DNA of 64,000 bases. Origin: Comamonadaceae bacterium (GTDB lineage: Bacteria > Pseudomonadota > Gammaproteobacteria > Burkholderiales > Burkholderiaceae_C). Positions 56,302 through 64,000 of this stretch are shown in pieces; the first letter of the stretch is position 1; each line of letters begins with the position of its first letter. The stretch lies in contig CANGNS010000011.1 of the NCBI GenBank assembly GCA_947455465.1, positions 1-64,000 on the forward strand, in the 5' to 3' direction. Below the pieces are notes generated by a model, which was given only the letters and a program-made list of their open reading frames with translations, made no database searches and was not told the origin of the DNA. Made by a program: the position numbers and the translations under genes.

Positions 56302-58475
56302 CGCATACCACCACTTGGACATCCCTCATCGGGCGCGCGCTGACTGCGCTGGGTTTGGCGCTGTGCAGCGCACTGGCGCTTGCCGACAACGCCGTGGTGG
56401 CCATCACCGGCTCGCGCGATGGAGGGCAGGAGCAGGTGCGCATCGACTTTGCCAATGCGCTGACGGCGCTGCCCAAGACCTTTTCCACCCAAAACCCGGC
56501 ACGCATCGCCATGGATTTTCCGGGCGTGGGCAGCGCCATGGGCATGGGGCGGGTCGCGCTGGCGCAGGTCTTGGTGGACTCGGCTTTGGTGGCCCAGTCG
56601 GACGAACGCAGCCGCGTGGTGCTGAACCTGCGCCGGCCGGCCAACTACCGCATGGCCTTGCAGGATAAATCGCTCTTGATTACCTTGGAGCCTTTGGTGG
56701 CGGAAGAGACGTCTGTGGCGCGCCTGCCGTCGCCCAGCAGTGCCCAGACGGGCGTTCGACCTGCGGCCGAGCCGTTGAGCAATATCGAATTTCAGCGCTC
56801 CAGTGATGGGGCGGGGCGCGTCATCGTGAGCCTGCCCAATAGCAGCGTGGCAGCGGACATCAAAGCCGTGGGCACCAACCTGGTGGTTGACTTTAGCAAT
56901 GTTAGCCTGCCCGAGCGCTTGCGCAAACGCCTGGAAGTCATCGACTTTGCCACGCCGGTGCAAACCATCAGCACCAGCACCGTGGGCGATCGGGTCCGCA
57001 TGCTGATCGCGCCCCAAGGCGCGTGGGAGCACACCGCTTACCAGACCGACCGGCAGTTGGTGATTGACATCAAGGCTTACAAAGCCGATACCAAAAAATT
57101 GTCCCAGGGCGACGGGTTCAACGGCGAAAAACTCTCGCTGAACTTCCAAAACATCGATGTGCGCCAGGTCTTGCAAGTCATTGCGGATTTCACCAAGTTC
57201 AATGTCGTCACCTCCGATTCCGTGGCGGGAAGCGTGACTTTGCGTGTGCAAAACGTGCCTTGGGACCAGGTGCTGGACATTATTTTGCGTAGCAAGGGCC
57301 TGGCCGTGCGCAAAAACGGCAATGTGCTGTGGGTTGCGCCCAAAGAGGAGATTGCCGCCAAGGAAAAGGCGGAGTACGAAGCCCAAGCCTCTAGTGAGAG
57401 TTTGGAGCCCTTGCGAACCCAGTCATTTCAGCTCAATTACGCCAAAGCCAGCGACATCGCGCCACAGCTGACTGCCGGTGGCGCCAGTGCCGCGCCTGCT
57501 GCCGGGCCGTCCGGCGCTGGCGCCAGCGCAGGCGCTGCGGCGGGTGGACGCCTGCTGAGCAACCGGGGCAGCGCGATTGCCGAGCCGCGTACCAACCAGC
57601 TGTTTGTGACGGATGTCGCCTCCAAGCTGGACCAGGTGCGCCAGTTACTCGAAAAAATCGATGTGCCGGTGCGCCAGGTACTGATCGAGGCGCGCATCGT
57701 GGAGGCGACCAATGACTTTGGTAAGGCGCTCGGTGTCAAGTTGGGTGGCGTGGATATGCGGGCGCAGCAAGGCGGCAGCGGCGGTTATTCCATTGGCGGC
57801 GAAAACCGGGTGGCCTTTGGCACCAGCTATGCCAATGCCGTGTCGTCATCGACTGGCGGCTCGGTCGACACCAGCGGCAGCTTTGTCAATTTGCCGGCGG
57901 CCGGTCAGGGCGGCTTTGCACCTGCCAGCTTGGCCATGACCATTTTCAGCGCGGCCTCCAATCGCCTGATGGCTTTGGAAATCTCCGCCTTGGAGTCCGA
58001 CGGCACTGGCAAAGTGATTTCCAGCCCGCGTATTACCTCGTTTGACAAAGTCAAAAGCCTGATCGAGCAGGGCACCGAAGTGCCCTACCAAATGGCCACC
58101 AGCAGCGGTGCCACCGCCGTGAGCTTTCGCAAAGCCGTGCTCAAGCTGGAAGTCACGCCACAAATCACGCCTGACGGGAACATCAGCCTGGAAGTGGACG
58201 TGAGCAAAGACAGTGTGGGCACCGTGACGGCGGCCGGTCCCACCATCAATACCAAGCACATCCAAACCAAGGTCTTGGTGGAAAACGGCGGCACGGTGGT
58301 GATCGGTGGAATCTATGAGCAAAACGACCAACAAACCGATACCCAGGTGCCATTTCTCGGCGAACTGCCGGTGGTGGGAGTCCTCTTTAAAAACCGCTCC
58401 AACACGATCAAGAAAACCGAATTGCTCGTGTTTTTGACGCCTAAGCTGATCTCAGACGGTACGGCAGTGCGGTGA
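56298..58475 (+). CDS. pilQ: Type IV pilus secretin PilQ
   Basis: PilQ forms the outer-membrane gated pore through which the pilus passes. The 725-residue protein has a signal peptide at about 1-30, two AMIN-type domains (about 35-130 and 155-255) that bind peptidoglycan, secretin N domains (LNFQNIDVRQVLQVIADFTK near 276-295) and the secretin core, with GKVISSPRITSFDKVKSLI and, near the C-terminus, VVIGGIYEQNDQQTDTQVPF. A glycine/alanine-rich loop lies near 395-420. It is the last conserved gene of the pil operon. Confidence 0.96.
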   Translation: MTHTTTWTSLIGRALTALGLALCSALALADNAVVAITGSRDGGQEQVRIDFANALTALPKTFSTQNPARIAMDFPGVGSAMGMGRVALAQVLVDSALVAQSDERSRVVLNLRRPANYRMALQDKSLLITLEPLVAEETSVARLPSPSSAQTGVRPAAEPLSNIEFQRSSDGAGRVIVSLPNSSVAADIKAVGTNLVVDFSNVSLPERLRKRLEVIDFATPVQTISTSTVGDRVRMLIAPQGAWEHTAYQTDRQLVIDIKAYKADTKKLSQGDGFNGEKLSLNFQNIDVRQVLQVIADFTKFNVVTSDSVAGSVTLRVQNVPWDQVLDIILRSKGLAVRKNGNVLWVAPKEEIAAKEKAEYEAQASSESLEPLRTQSFQLNYAKASDIAPQLTAGGASAAPAAGPSGAGASAGAAAGGRLLSNRGSAIAEPRTNQLFVTDVASKLDQVRQLLEKIDVPVRQVLIEARIVEATNDFGKALGVKLGGVDMRAQQGGSGGYSIGGENRVAFGTSYANAVSSSTGGSVDTSGSFVNLPAAGQGGFAPASLAMTIFSAASNRLMALEISALESDGTGKVISSPRITSFDKVKSLIEQGTEVPYQMATSSGATAVSFRKAVLKLEVTPQITPDGNISLEVDVSKDSVGTVTAAGPTINTKHIQTKVLVENGGTVVIGGIYEQNDQQTDTQVPFLGELPVVGVLFKNRSNTIKKTELLVFLTPKLISDGTAVR

Positions 58476-58514
58476 TAGGTCGCTCACATTTTTAAGGTGC
58501 TTGGGAGAGGGATG

Positions 58515-61500
58515 ATGAAAATAATTCAGATGGTATGCGGCGCAGTTATGGCAATGGCTCTGGCGGCGTGTGGTGGGGGCGGCGGTAGCGCTGGTAAGCC
58601 GATAGGATCCTCGGTCAGCGGGTATGTAGATCCCAACACCGCATCAGCCAACGGGTCGATTACGCTGGCGGTGGTCGACACCGCCGGCACGTCGGTGACC
58701 AAAGTCACCTTTGGCGGTCAAACTTTACAAGCAACCTATCTCAATGCCTCGGGTGCGCCGATCAAAGGCGCACGCATTGCGTTTTCGGTGACTTCGGGGA
58801 CGGGTGTGGTTTTGGGTGGCGACTCTGCGCTCACCAATGAGTCCGGCGTTGCAACGCTACCGGTACGATCTGGTGGATCCAATGTCGCTGGCGTTGCCAC
58901 GGTATCTGCTGCGGCCGACGGCATTACGTCCTCGGTGAATTTTGTGCTCTCGCCGGAGGGCAGCGATGTACTGTCCATGTCTTTGGTTACCGCCAGTGGC
59001 GGAACCACCAGCAATGTGAATTTTGGGGGTGGACAAAAAATTCGTGCTGTCTATACCAACGCTAACGGCACCCCCTTAGCCGGACGGGTGGTGAATTTTT
59101 CAATTACCTACGGGTCGGGTGCGGTGCTCGGTTCTAGCTCTGCACTCACTGATGCCTCGGGCGTGGCTTTTATTGGCGTAGACGCCTCAGATGCAAAGGT
59201 GTCAGGAGCGGTTACGGTCACTGCCAGCAACGCATCTGCCACTGGCGTGCTCAATTTCCGGATTGTGGGCGGGGGCTCTTCGACGCTTAGTCTCTTTTTG
59301 GTTGACGCAGCGGGCAATCCCACTACGTCAACGGGCTACCAAACTGGTCAACGCATCCGCGCTTTGTACCGCGACGAAACTGGAAATCCCATCGCCAGCG
59401 CCACGGTGAGCTTTTCGGTAAGCAAAGGGGTAGACGGCGCCAAACTTGCGGTTTCATCGGCTCTGACCGACGCCAACGGGGTGGCGTATGTGGGTATTAG
59501 CTCTACTGGACCTACTGCGGCCGGCGCTGCCACTGTCAATGCAACGGCTGGCAGCACCAGCAGCAGTATCGATTTTGCGGTAACAGCGGAGGGCAGCCCG
59601 ACTTTGACTTTGGTGCTGGAGAACTCCGCCAGTGGAATCGTTCCGACCGTAAGTTATGGCGGCGGTCAGCGCATCCGTGCGCAGTACTTGTCTGCCGCGG
59701 GTACGCCTATCGTGAACGCCCTGGTCAAGTTTTCCACAGGCACCTCTACCGACTTCACCGTGGTGAGCGCCGCCATTACCGACTCCAGGGGCTTTGCGTA
59801 TGCCGACATCGCGCCAGCTAGCGCCACGACCGTGGGCGGTGCAACGGTACAAGCCTATGTGGGAACGGTGGTCGGCATGCTCAATATCTCGGTAAAGACC
59901 AGGGCTGCTGGGCTGAACAAGCTGACGCTCTCGGTGGTCGATAAAAATCGTGTGGCCCTTGCGTCGCCGGCCATCAGTTACAACGGGGGGCAGCTAATTC
60001 GAGCGGTTTATGTCGATAGCGATGGAAACCCCGTCTCCAATACGACGGTGAGTTTTGTGGTGACCAAGGGTGCAGCGGGGATGACACTGCAGATGAGCTC
60101 GGGCCTAACCGATGCCGACGGTACCGTCTACGTCGCGATCAACCCGGTAGACCCTACGGTATCCGGCGCGGCAACGGTCAGCGTCACGGCGGGCAATGCG
60201 AGCAGTACGGTTGACTTTGCAGTGAATGCCCAGGGCAACCCCACCCTGACCTTGACATTGGAAAATTCGGCCAACGCCATTGTTCCGACGGTCAGCTTTG
60301 GCGGTGGGCAGCGCATCAAGGCGGTTTACCGGGCGGCCGATGGCAGCCCCATCGCCAATGCAGTGGTCAAGTTTTCGAGCTCTTCGGCCACCGATTTGAT
60401 CATCGTCAGTTCCGCATTGACAAACGACAAAGGGGAAGCCTTTATCGACGTGAGTCCTGCAAACGCCTCCACGGCCGCTGCAGTCACTGTGACCGGCTGG
60501 GTGAGCAATGTGGTGTCCATACTCAACGTGTCTATCAAGACGCCGGTGCAAGTGCCCAATGTCCTGGCCTTGGAGCTCTCCGATGTCAACGGCGTCCAAA
60601 AGTCTTCCGCGTTGAAGTTTGGCGCAAATCAGTTGCTGCGGTTTAGCTACAAAAAAGGCGATGGCAGCCCGATCGCGGGCGTGCGGGTGACGTTCGCCGT
60701 CACAGCGGGTTCCACATTGGCCTCTTTGCAAGCAGATTCGGCTTTAACCGGGGCGGACGGAATCGCCACGGTCGGCATCAACTCCAGCAGTGCGGTAGCG
60801 GTTGGCGCCGCCACCGCGAGCGCGACGGTAACCGTGGGCACGACACCATTGAGCACAACTTTGGACTTTGCCGTCGCGGCCACAGCCGTCAATCTGGAAG
60901 CCTTCACCTTGGGCTCCCAGAGTCTGGCCGCCGGAGCTACCACCTCGGTGTCGATCAAGGCGAAGGCCGGGGGTATTGCGGTCAGCGGTGTGCCGATCAG
61001 CCTTAGCGCTGATTGCGGCTCGCTGAGTCCCGCGATTGCACTGACCAATGGCAGCGGGCAGGCCACTTCAACCTATTCCTCACTCAAAGCCGATGGCACG
61101 TCGTGTAGCGGTAGCGTCAAAATCTCGGCGACGGCGTCTGGCACCACGCTGGATGCGCCCGCACTTTCCGTGGCTGCGTCCGTTGCCAGCGCCGTGAACT
61201 TTGTATCAGCTTCCTGGCCGGTCATTTATGTGCAGGGTTCGGGTGCGAGCACGCAGGCGACCTTGAAGTTCAAGGTCTTAGATGCCATTGGCGCCACCAT
61301 TCCGAATGCAACTGTCACTGCGGCGATTACCTCCAACCCCGGTGGTGTCGGTTTAGGTGCCGCGGGCTCTATCGCCCCCTTGACCTTGTCCAGCGACAGC
61401 CAAGGCTTTGTCAACTTTCAGATTTATGCGGGAACGGTACCAGGGCCCGTACAGGTCAAAGTCAGTCTGAACGACTTGGCGTATGCCTATTCCAGCAATA

Positions 61501-62408
61501 TCACCGTCCAGTCGGGCCCCCCGGCGCAAGACCGCTTTAGTCTGAGTGCAGCAACCTATAACCTAGAGGGGCAGGACATCGACGGTAAGACGACGACACT
61601 GACGATACGGGTCGCCGACCGGCAGGGTAATGCCGTTCCGGATGGAACCGTCATTAACTTCACTTCAGGTGGTGGTCAAATCCAGCCCAGCTGTGTCACG
61701 AGGACAGACAACGCTGACAAAGGCATTTCATCGTGCGCGGTGACTTTTTCCAGTCAGCAGCCCCGGCCTGCGGCGCAGTATGGAAGAGTCCCGATTTTGG
61801 CGTTTGCTGAGGGCGTCAAGGTCTATGCGGATAACAATCGCAATAACAACTTTGATTACGGTACCGATACCTTGACCGATATGGGCGACGCTTACCGTGA
61901 CGACAACGAGAACGGTATCTACGACGCCGGGGAGTTTGTGTTGCCTCGCGGCGGCAGTGATTCCTGTGCGTCGGGCTCTTGGACCACCCCCGCGCGATCC
62001 AACACTTGCGATAGCCATACGGCGGCGACCACCGTGCGCAGCCAAATTGTCCTGTTGATGTCCAGCAGCAAAGCTGAGCTGACAGCACTGAGCTCAACCT
62101 CTGGGGCGATAACGTTCCGGGCCAATAGCGTGACACAGTGTTCGGACGGGTCAAAATGTTTGCCACTGGCCAGCGGAACAACCTTCACCGCAACGACCTC
62201 TAAGGTAGCCGAATGCACTGCCGCTGCGCCCGTGCCGGCATTGGTTGGTAATGTTGTACCAAGCTCCGATCGCGCAGCCCAGCTTGGAACGGTGCACTCG
62301 GTTCTTCTGACGGCTGCAGACGGCAAGACCTGCTCCGGTAAGACATTGAGCGTTACCGCGACGTCCCCCGCCGGTACCGTAACCATGGTCAGTTTCACCA
62401 TCCCCTAA
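58515..62408 (+). CDS. Large Ig-repeat (Big-1-like) lipoprotein
   Basis: This 1297-residue protein has a lipoprotein signal (lipobox LAAC, C19, followed by five glycines) and then about nine to ten immunoglobulin-like domains of 95-110 residues. Repeats share the pattern GGQ-[KR]-I-[RK]-A-x-Y near their start and SALTDxxGVA in their middle, as in invasin/intimin-type Big-1 domains. A D/N-rich stretch at 61830-61937 (DNNRNNNFDYGTDTLTD, then YRDDNENGIYDAGEF) looks like calcium-binding loops. Start ATG 58515 follows a GGGAGAGG site; ATG 58512 is an alternative. It begins 39 bases after pilQ and ends before a terminator. A surface adhesin or pilus-associated role is inferred only. Confidence 0.85.
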   Translation: MKIIQMVCGAVMAMALAACGGGGGSAGKPIGSSVSGYVDPNTASANGSITLAVVDTAGTSVTKVTFGGQTLQATYLNASGAPIKGARIAFSVTSGTGVVLGGDSALTNESGVATLPVRSGGSNVAGVATVSAAADGITSSVNFVLSPEGSDVLSMSLVTASGGTTSNVNFGGGQKIRAVYTNANGTPLAGRVVNFSITYGSGAVLGSSSALTDASGVAFIGVDASDAKVSGAVTVTASNASATGVLNFRIVGGGSSTLSLFLVDAAGNPTTSTGYQTGQRIRALYRDETGNPIASATVSFSVSKGVDGAKLAVSSALTDANGVAYVGISSTGPTAAGAATVNATAGSTSSSIDFAVTAEGSPTLTLVLENSASGIVPTVSYGGGQRIRAQYLSAAGTPIVNALVKFSTGTSTDFTVVSAAITDSRGFAYADIAPASATTVGGATVQAYVGTVVGMLNISVKTRAAGLNKLTLSVVDKNRVALASPAISYNGGQLIRAVYVDSDGNPVSNTTVSFVVTKGAAGMTLQMSSGLTDADGTVYVAINPVDPTVSGAATVSVTAGNASSTVDFAVNAQGNPTLTLTLENSANAIVPTVSFGGGQRIKAVYRAADGSPIANAVVKFSSSSATDLIIVSSALTNDKGEAFIDVSPANASTAAAVTVTGWVSNVVSILNVSIKTPVQVPNVLALELSDVNGVQKSSALKFGANQLLRFSYKKGDGSPIAGVRVTFAVTAGSTLASLQADSALTGADGIATVGINSSSAVAVGAATASATVTVGTTPLSTTLDFAVAATAVNLEAFTLGSQSLAAGATTSVSIKAKAGGIAVSGVPISLSADCGSLSPAIALTNGSGQATSTYSSLKADGTSCSGSVKISATASGTTLDAPALSVAASVASAVNFVSASWPVIYVQGSGASTQATLKFKVLDAIGATIPNATVTAAITSNPGGVGLGAAGSIAPLTLSSDSQGFVNFQIYAGTVPGPVQVKVSLNDLAYAYSSNITVQSGPPAQDRFSLSAATYNLEGQDIDGKTTTLTIRVADRQGNAVPDGTVINFTSGGGQIQPSCVTRTDNADKGISSCAVTFSSQQPRPAAQYGRVPILAFAEGVKVYADNNRNNNFDYGTDTLTDMGDAYRDDNENGIYDAGEFVLPRGGSDSCASGSWTTPARSNTCDSHTAATTVRSQIVLLMSSSKAELTALSSTSGAITFRANSVTQCSDGSKCLPLASGTTFTATTSKVAECTAAAPVPALVGNVVPSSDRAAQLGTVHSVLLTAADGKTCSGKTLSVTATSPAGTVTMVSFTIP
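59286..60563 (+). repeat. Tandem duplication of a two-domain Ig unit
   Basis: Domains 3-4 (59286-59921, 636 bases) and 5-6 (59922-60563, 642 bases) pair as AB-AB. The even members are most alike: LENSASGIVPTVSYGGGQRI in domain 4 against LENSANAIVPTVSFGGGQRI in domain 6. The odd members share SSALTDANGVAYV against SSGLTDADGTVYV. The nucleotides have diverged clearly, so the duplication is old and not a simple slippage product. Confidence 0.75.
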
Positions 62409-62442
62409 GTCGGGCGCCGCAAACGCCCCCGTAAAATCCCTC

Positions 62443-62469
62443 AGGCGGCCGGCAACGACCGCCTTTTTT
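62443..62469 (+). terminator. Rho-independent terminator after the Ig-repeat lipoprotein gene
   Basis: AGGCGG (62443-62448) pairs with CCGCCT (62459-62464) across a 10-base loop and is followed by five more T (62465-62469). It lies 35 bases past the stop codon and closes the pil operon plus the lipoprotein gene, separating them from aroKB. Confidence 0.75.
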
Positions 62470-62517
62470 CTTGGCGTGCCACCAGCGCGCTTTAATTTCA
62501 ATCGACCAAATACATAC

Positions 62518-63048
62518 GTGCTTTCCCTCGTAGGCCTTCCAGGATCCGGAAAATCGACCGTCGGCCGCCAGTTGGCCCGGCGTCTGCAATTGCCGTTTGC
62601 CGACTCCGACCAGGCTATCGAACAACGCCTGGGCTGCCCGATCCGCGAGTTTTTTGAGCGCGAGGGCGAGGCGCGGTTTCGCGCCATCGAGCAGGAAGTG
62701 ATCGCCCACCTCTGCGCCGAGCACCAAGGTGTGCTCGCTACCGGCGGTGGTGCGGTGTTGCGGCCCGAGAACCGGGCGCAGCTGCGCGCAGCCGGCACGG
62801 TGGTGTATCTCAAATCCCAGCCCGAAGACCTGATGCGTCGCTTGCGCCACGACAGCAAGCGCCCGCTCCTGCAAGTGGCCGACCCGATGGCGGCGCTGCG
62901 CCTCTTGCAGGCCCAGCGCGATCCGCTGTACCGCGAAACAGCGCACATCGTGGTGGAAACCGGCCGCCCCTCGGTGAGCACCTTGGTCAACCTGATCTTG
63001 GCGCAGCTCGAGCTCGCGCCCCCGCAGGACCTAAACTCGCCGCCATGA
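62518..63048 (+). CDS. aroK: Shikimate kinase
   Basis: AroK phosphorylates shikimate at the 3-hydroxyl. The P-loop GLPGSGKST lies near residues 6-14 of the 176-residue product, [11 protein letters not shown] near 34-44 carries the shikimate-binding aspartate, and [14 protein letters not shown] near 78-91 is the GGG motif. The start is taken as GTG at 62518, which puts the P-loop at the usual distance. GTG at 62476 would add 14 residues and lies only 6 bases after the upstream terminator. It overlaps aroB by 4 bases (ATGA). Confidence 0.93.
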   Translation: MLSLVGLPGSGKSTVGRQLARRLQLPFADSDQAIEQRLGCPIREFFEREGEARFRAIEQEVIAHLCAEHQGVLATGGGAVLRPENRAQLRAAGTVVYLKSQPEDLMRRLRHDSKRPLLQVADPMAALRLLQAQRDPLYRETAHIVVETGRPSVSTLVNLILAQLELAPPQDLNSPP

Positions 63049-64000
63049 ACTCCCCGCTCGTACACACTTTGACCATCGCGCTGGGCGCGCGCAGCTACCC
63101 CATCAGCATCGGCAGCGATTTGCTAGCCTCGCCGGCCACCTTCGCCGGCCTGCCAGCCGCCAGCACCGCGCTCATCGTGAGCAACACGACGGTAGCGCCG
63201 CTCTACGCTGCAAGTTTGTATGCCGCCTTGCAGCCGCATTACCGCGATGTGCACACCTTGTCGCTGCCCGATGGCGAGGCCCACAAGACCTGGGAGACGC
63301 TCAACCAGATTTTTGACTGCCTGCTCTCCCACGGCTGCGACCGCAAGACCGTGCTTTTTGCACTGGGCGGCGGCGTGGTGGGCGATATGACCGGCTTTGC
63401 CGCTGCCAGCTATATGCGCGGCGTACCCTTTGTGCAGATTCCGACGACCTTGCTCGCGCAGGTGGACTCCTCGGTGGGCGGCAAAACCGGTATCAACCAC
63501 CCCTTGGGTAAGAACATGATCGGTGCTTTCTACCAGCCCGAGCGCGTGGTCTGCGACTTGTCGCTGTTGGCGACCCTGCCTGCCCGCGAATTGGCCGCCG
63601 GACTGGCCGAGGTGATCAAGTACGGCCCCATTGCAGATATGGCGTTTTTGGAGTGGATCGAAGCGCACACCAGCGCGCTGCTTGCGGGCGACGTGCACGC
63701 CTTGGCCCATGCCGTGCGCCGCAGCTGCGAAATCAAGGCCCAGGTGGTCGGTCAGGACGAACGGGAAGGCGGTTTGCGTGCGATCTTGAATTTTGGCCAC
63801 ACCTTTGGGCACGCCATCGAGGCGGGCATGGGCTATGGCCAATGGCTGCATGGCGAGGCCGTGGCGTGTGGCATGGTCATGGCAGCGCATTTGTCCCAGG
63901 CGCTGGGTTTGGTGGACGCCGCATTGGTGGCGCGGCTCACGCGCCTCATTGCGGCCTTTGGTTTGCCGGTGCGCGGCCCGGTGCTGGACGCGAACGACAA
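63045..64000 (+). CDS. aroB: 3-dehydroquinate synthase (5' part)
   Basis: AroB cyclizes DAHP, the product of AroG, to 3-dehydroquinate. The frame runs from ATG 63045 to the window edge (318 residues; family length is about 360). Visible motifs are [13 protein letters not shown] near residues 74-86, the NAD-binding [19 protein letters not shown] near 105-123, [20 protein letters not shown] near 129-148 and the metal-ligand [13 protein letters not shown] near 249-261. The 3' end is beyond the window. Confidence 0.95.
   Translation, partial: MNSPLVHTLTIALGARSYPISIGSDLLASPATFAGLPAASTALIVSNTTVAPLYAASLYAALQPHYRDVHTLSLPDGEAHKTWETLNQIFDCLLSHGCDRKTVLFALGGGVVGDMTGFAAASYMRGVPFVQIPTTLLAQVDSSVGGKTGINHPLGKNMIGAFYQPERVVCDLSLLATLPARELAAGLAEVIKYGPIADMAFLEWIEAHTSALLAGDVHALAHAVRRSCEIKAQVVGQDEREGGLRAILNFGHTFGHAIEAGMGYGQWLHGEAVACGMVMAAHLSQALGLVDAALVARLTRLIAAFGLPVRGPVLDAND

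Overview
This window is chromosomal DNA of a GC-rich betaproteobacterium, most likely a Comamonadaceae member of the order Burkholderiales (relatives of Rhodoferax, Polaromonas or Acidovorax). The basis is gene order (prmA-accC-accB, mraZ to ftsZ to lpxC, lysA-lptM divergent from cyaY with ponA and pilMNOPQ beyond), the DksA C-terminus, and closeness of the proteins to those of that family as I remember them. It is a housekeeping region. I see no rRNA, tRNA, CRISPR array, insertion sequence, integrase or prophage gene, and no gene-free stretch above 300 bases.

Layout. 1-255 is the 3' end of a lysine/alanine-rich histone H1-like gene made of an 18-bp tandem repeat, closed by a bidirectional terminator. 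299-4378 (minus) holds prmA, accC, accB, a TlpA-type thioredoxin and a nucleotidyltransferase-like gene. mpl (plus) is followed by aroG (minus), whose leader carries an aromatic-codon leader peptide and an intrinsic terminator. 7148-9817 (minus) is rodA-tldD. 9867-14086 (plus) is an RNB ribonuclease, a TonB-like protein, mtgA and ruvC. 14117-32476 (minus) is a complete dcw cluster: mraZ, rsmH, ftsL, ftsI, murE, murF, mraY, murD, ftsW, murG, murC, ddl, ftsQ, ftsA, ftsZ, then lpxC. Most of these genes overlap by 4 bases, and mraZ is preceded by four operator boxes at exact 10-bp spacing.

Upstream of mraZ lie a STAS-like protein, a DksA with a 200-residue lysine-rich tail and no complete zinc site, a His-rich COG0523 GTPase and a pirin. 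37244-42706 is a surface-polysaccharide-like patch: a sialidase-like protein with a membrane partner, then an ArnT-like glycosyltransferase, GtrA and a family 9 glycosyltransferase. metK, two tandem lipid A acyltransferases, engB, a cytochrome c4, msrPQ, lysA-lptM, cyaY and a PBP1a gene follow. The right end is pilMNOPQ, then a 1297-residue Ig-repeat lipoprotein inserted before aroK-aroB; aroB runs off the window.

Functionally the window is dominated by envelope building: peptidoglycan precursors (mur genes, mraY, ddl, mpl), polymerases (rodA, ftsW, ftsI, ponA, mtgA), division (ftsZ, A, Q, L), lipid A and LPS (lpxC, lpxL-like genes, glycosyltransferases) and type IV pili. Entry steps of aromatic biosynthesis (aroG, aroK, aroB) are at two sites. 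The most notable regulatory find is the apparent ribosome-mediated attenuator in front of aroG (6992-7121), whose 22-residue leader peptide has F, Y and W codons in one cluster.
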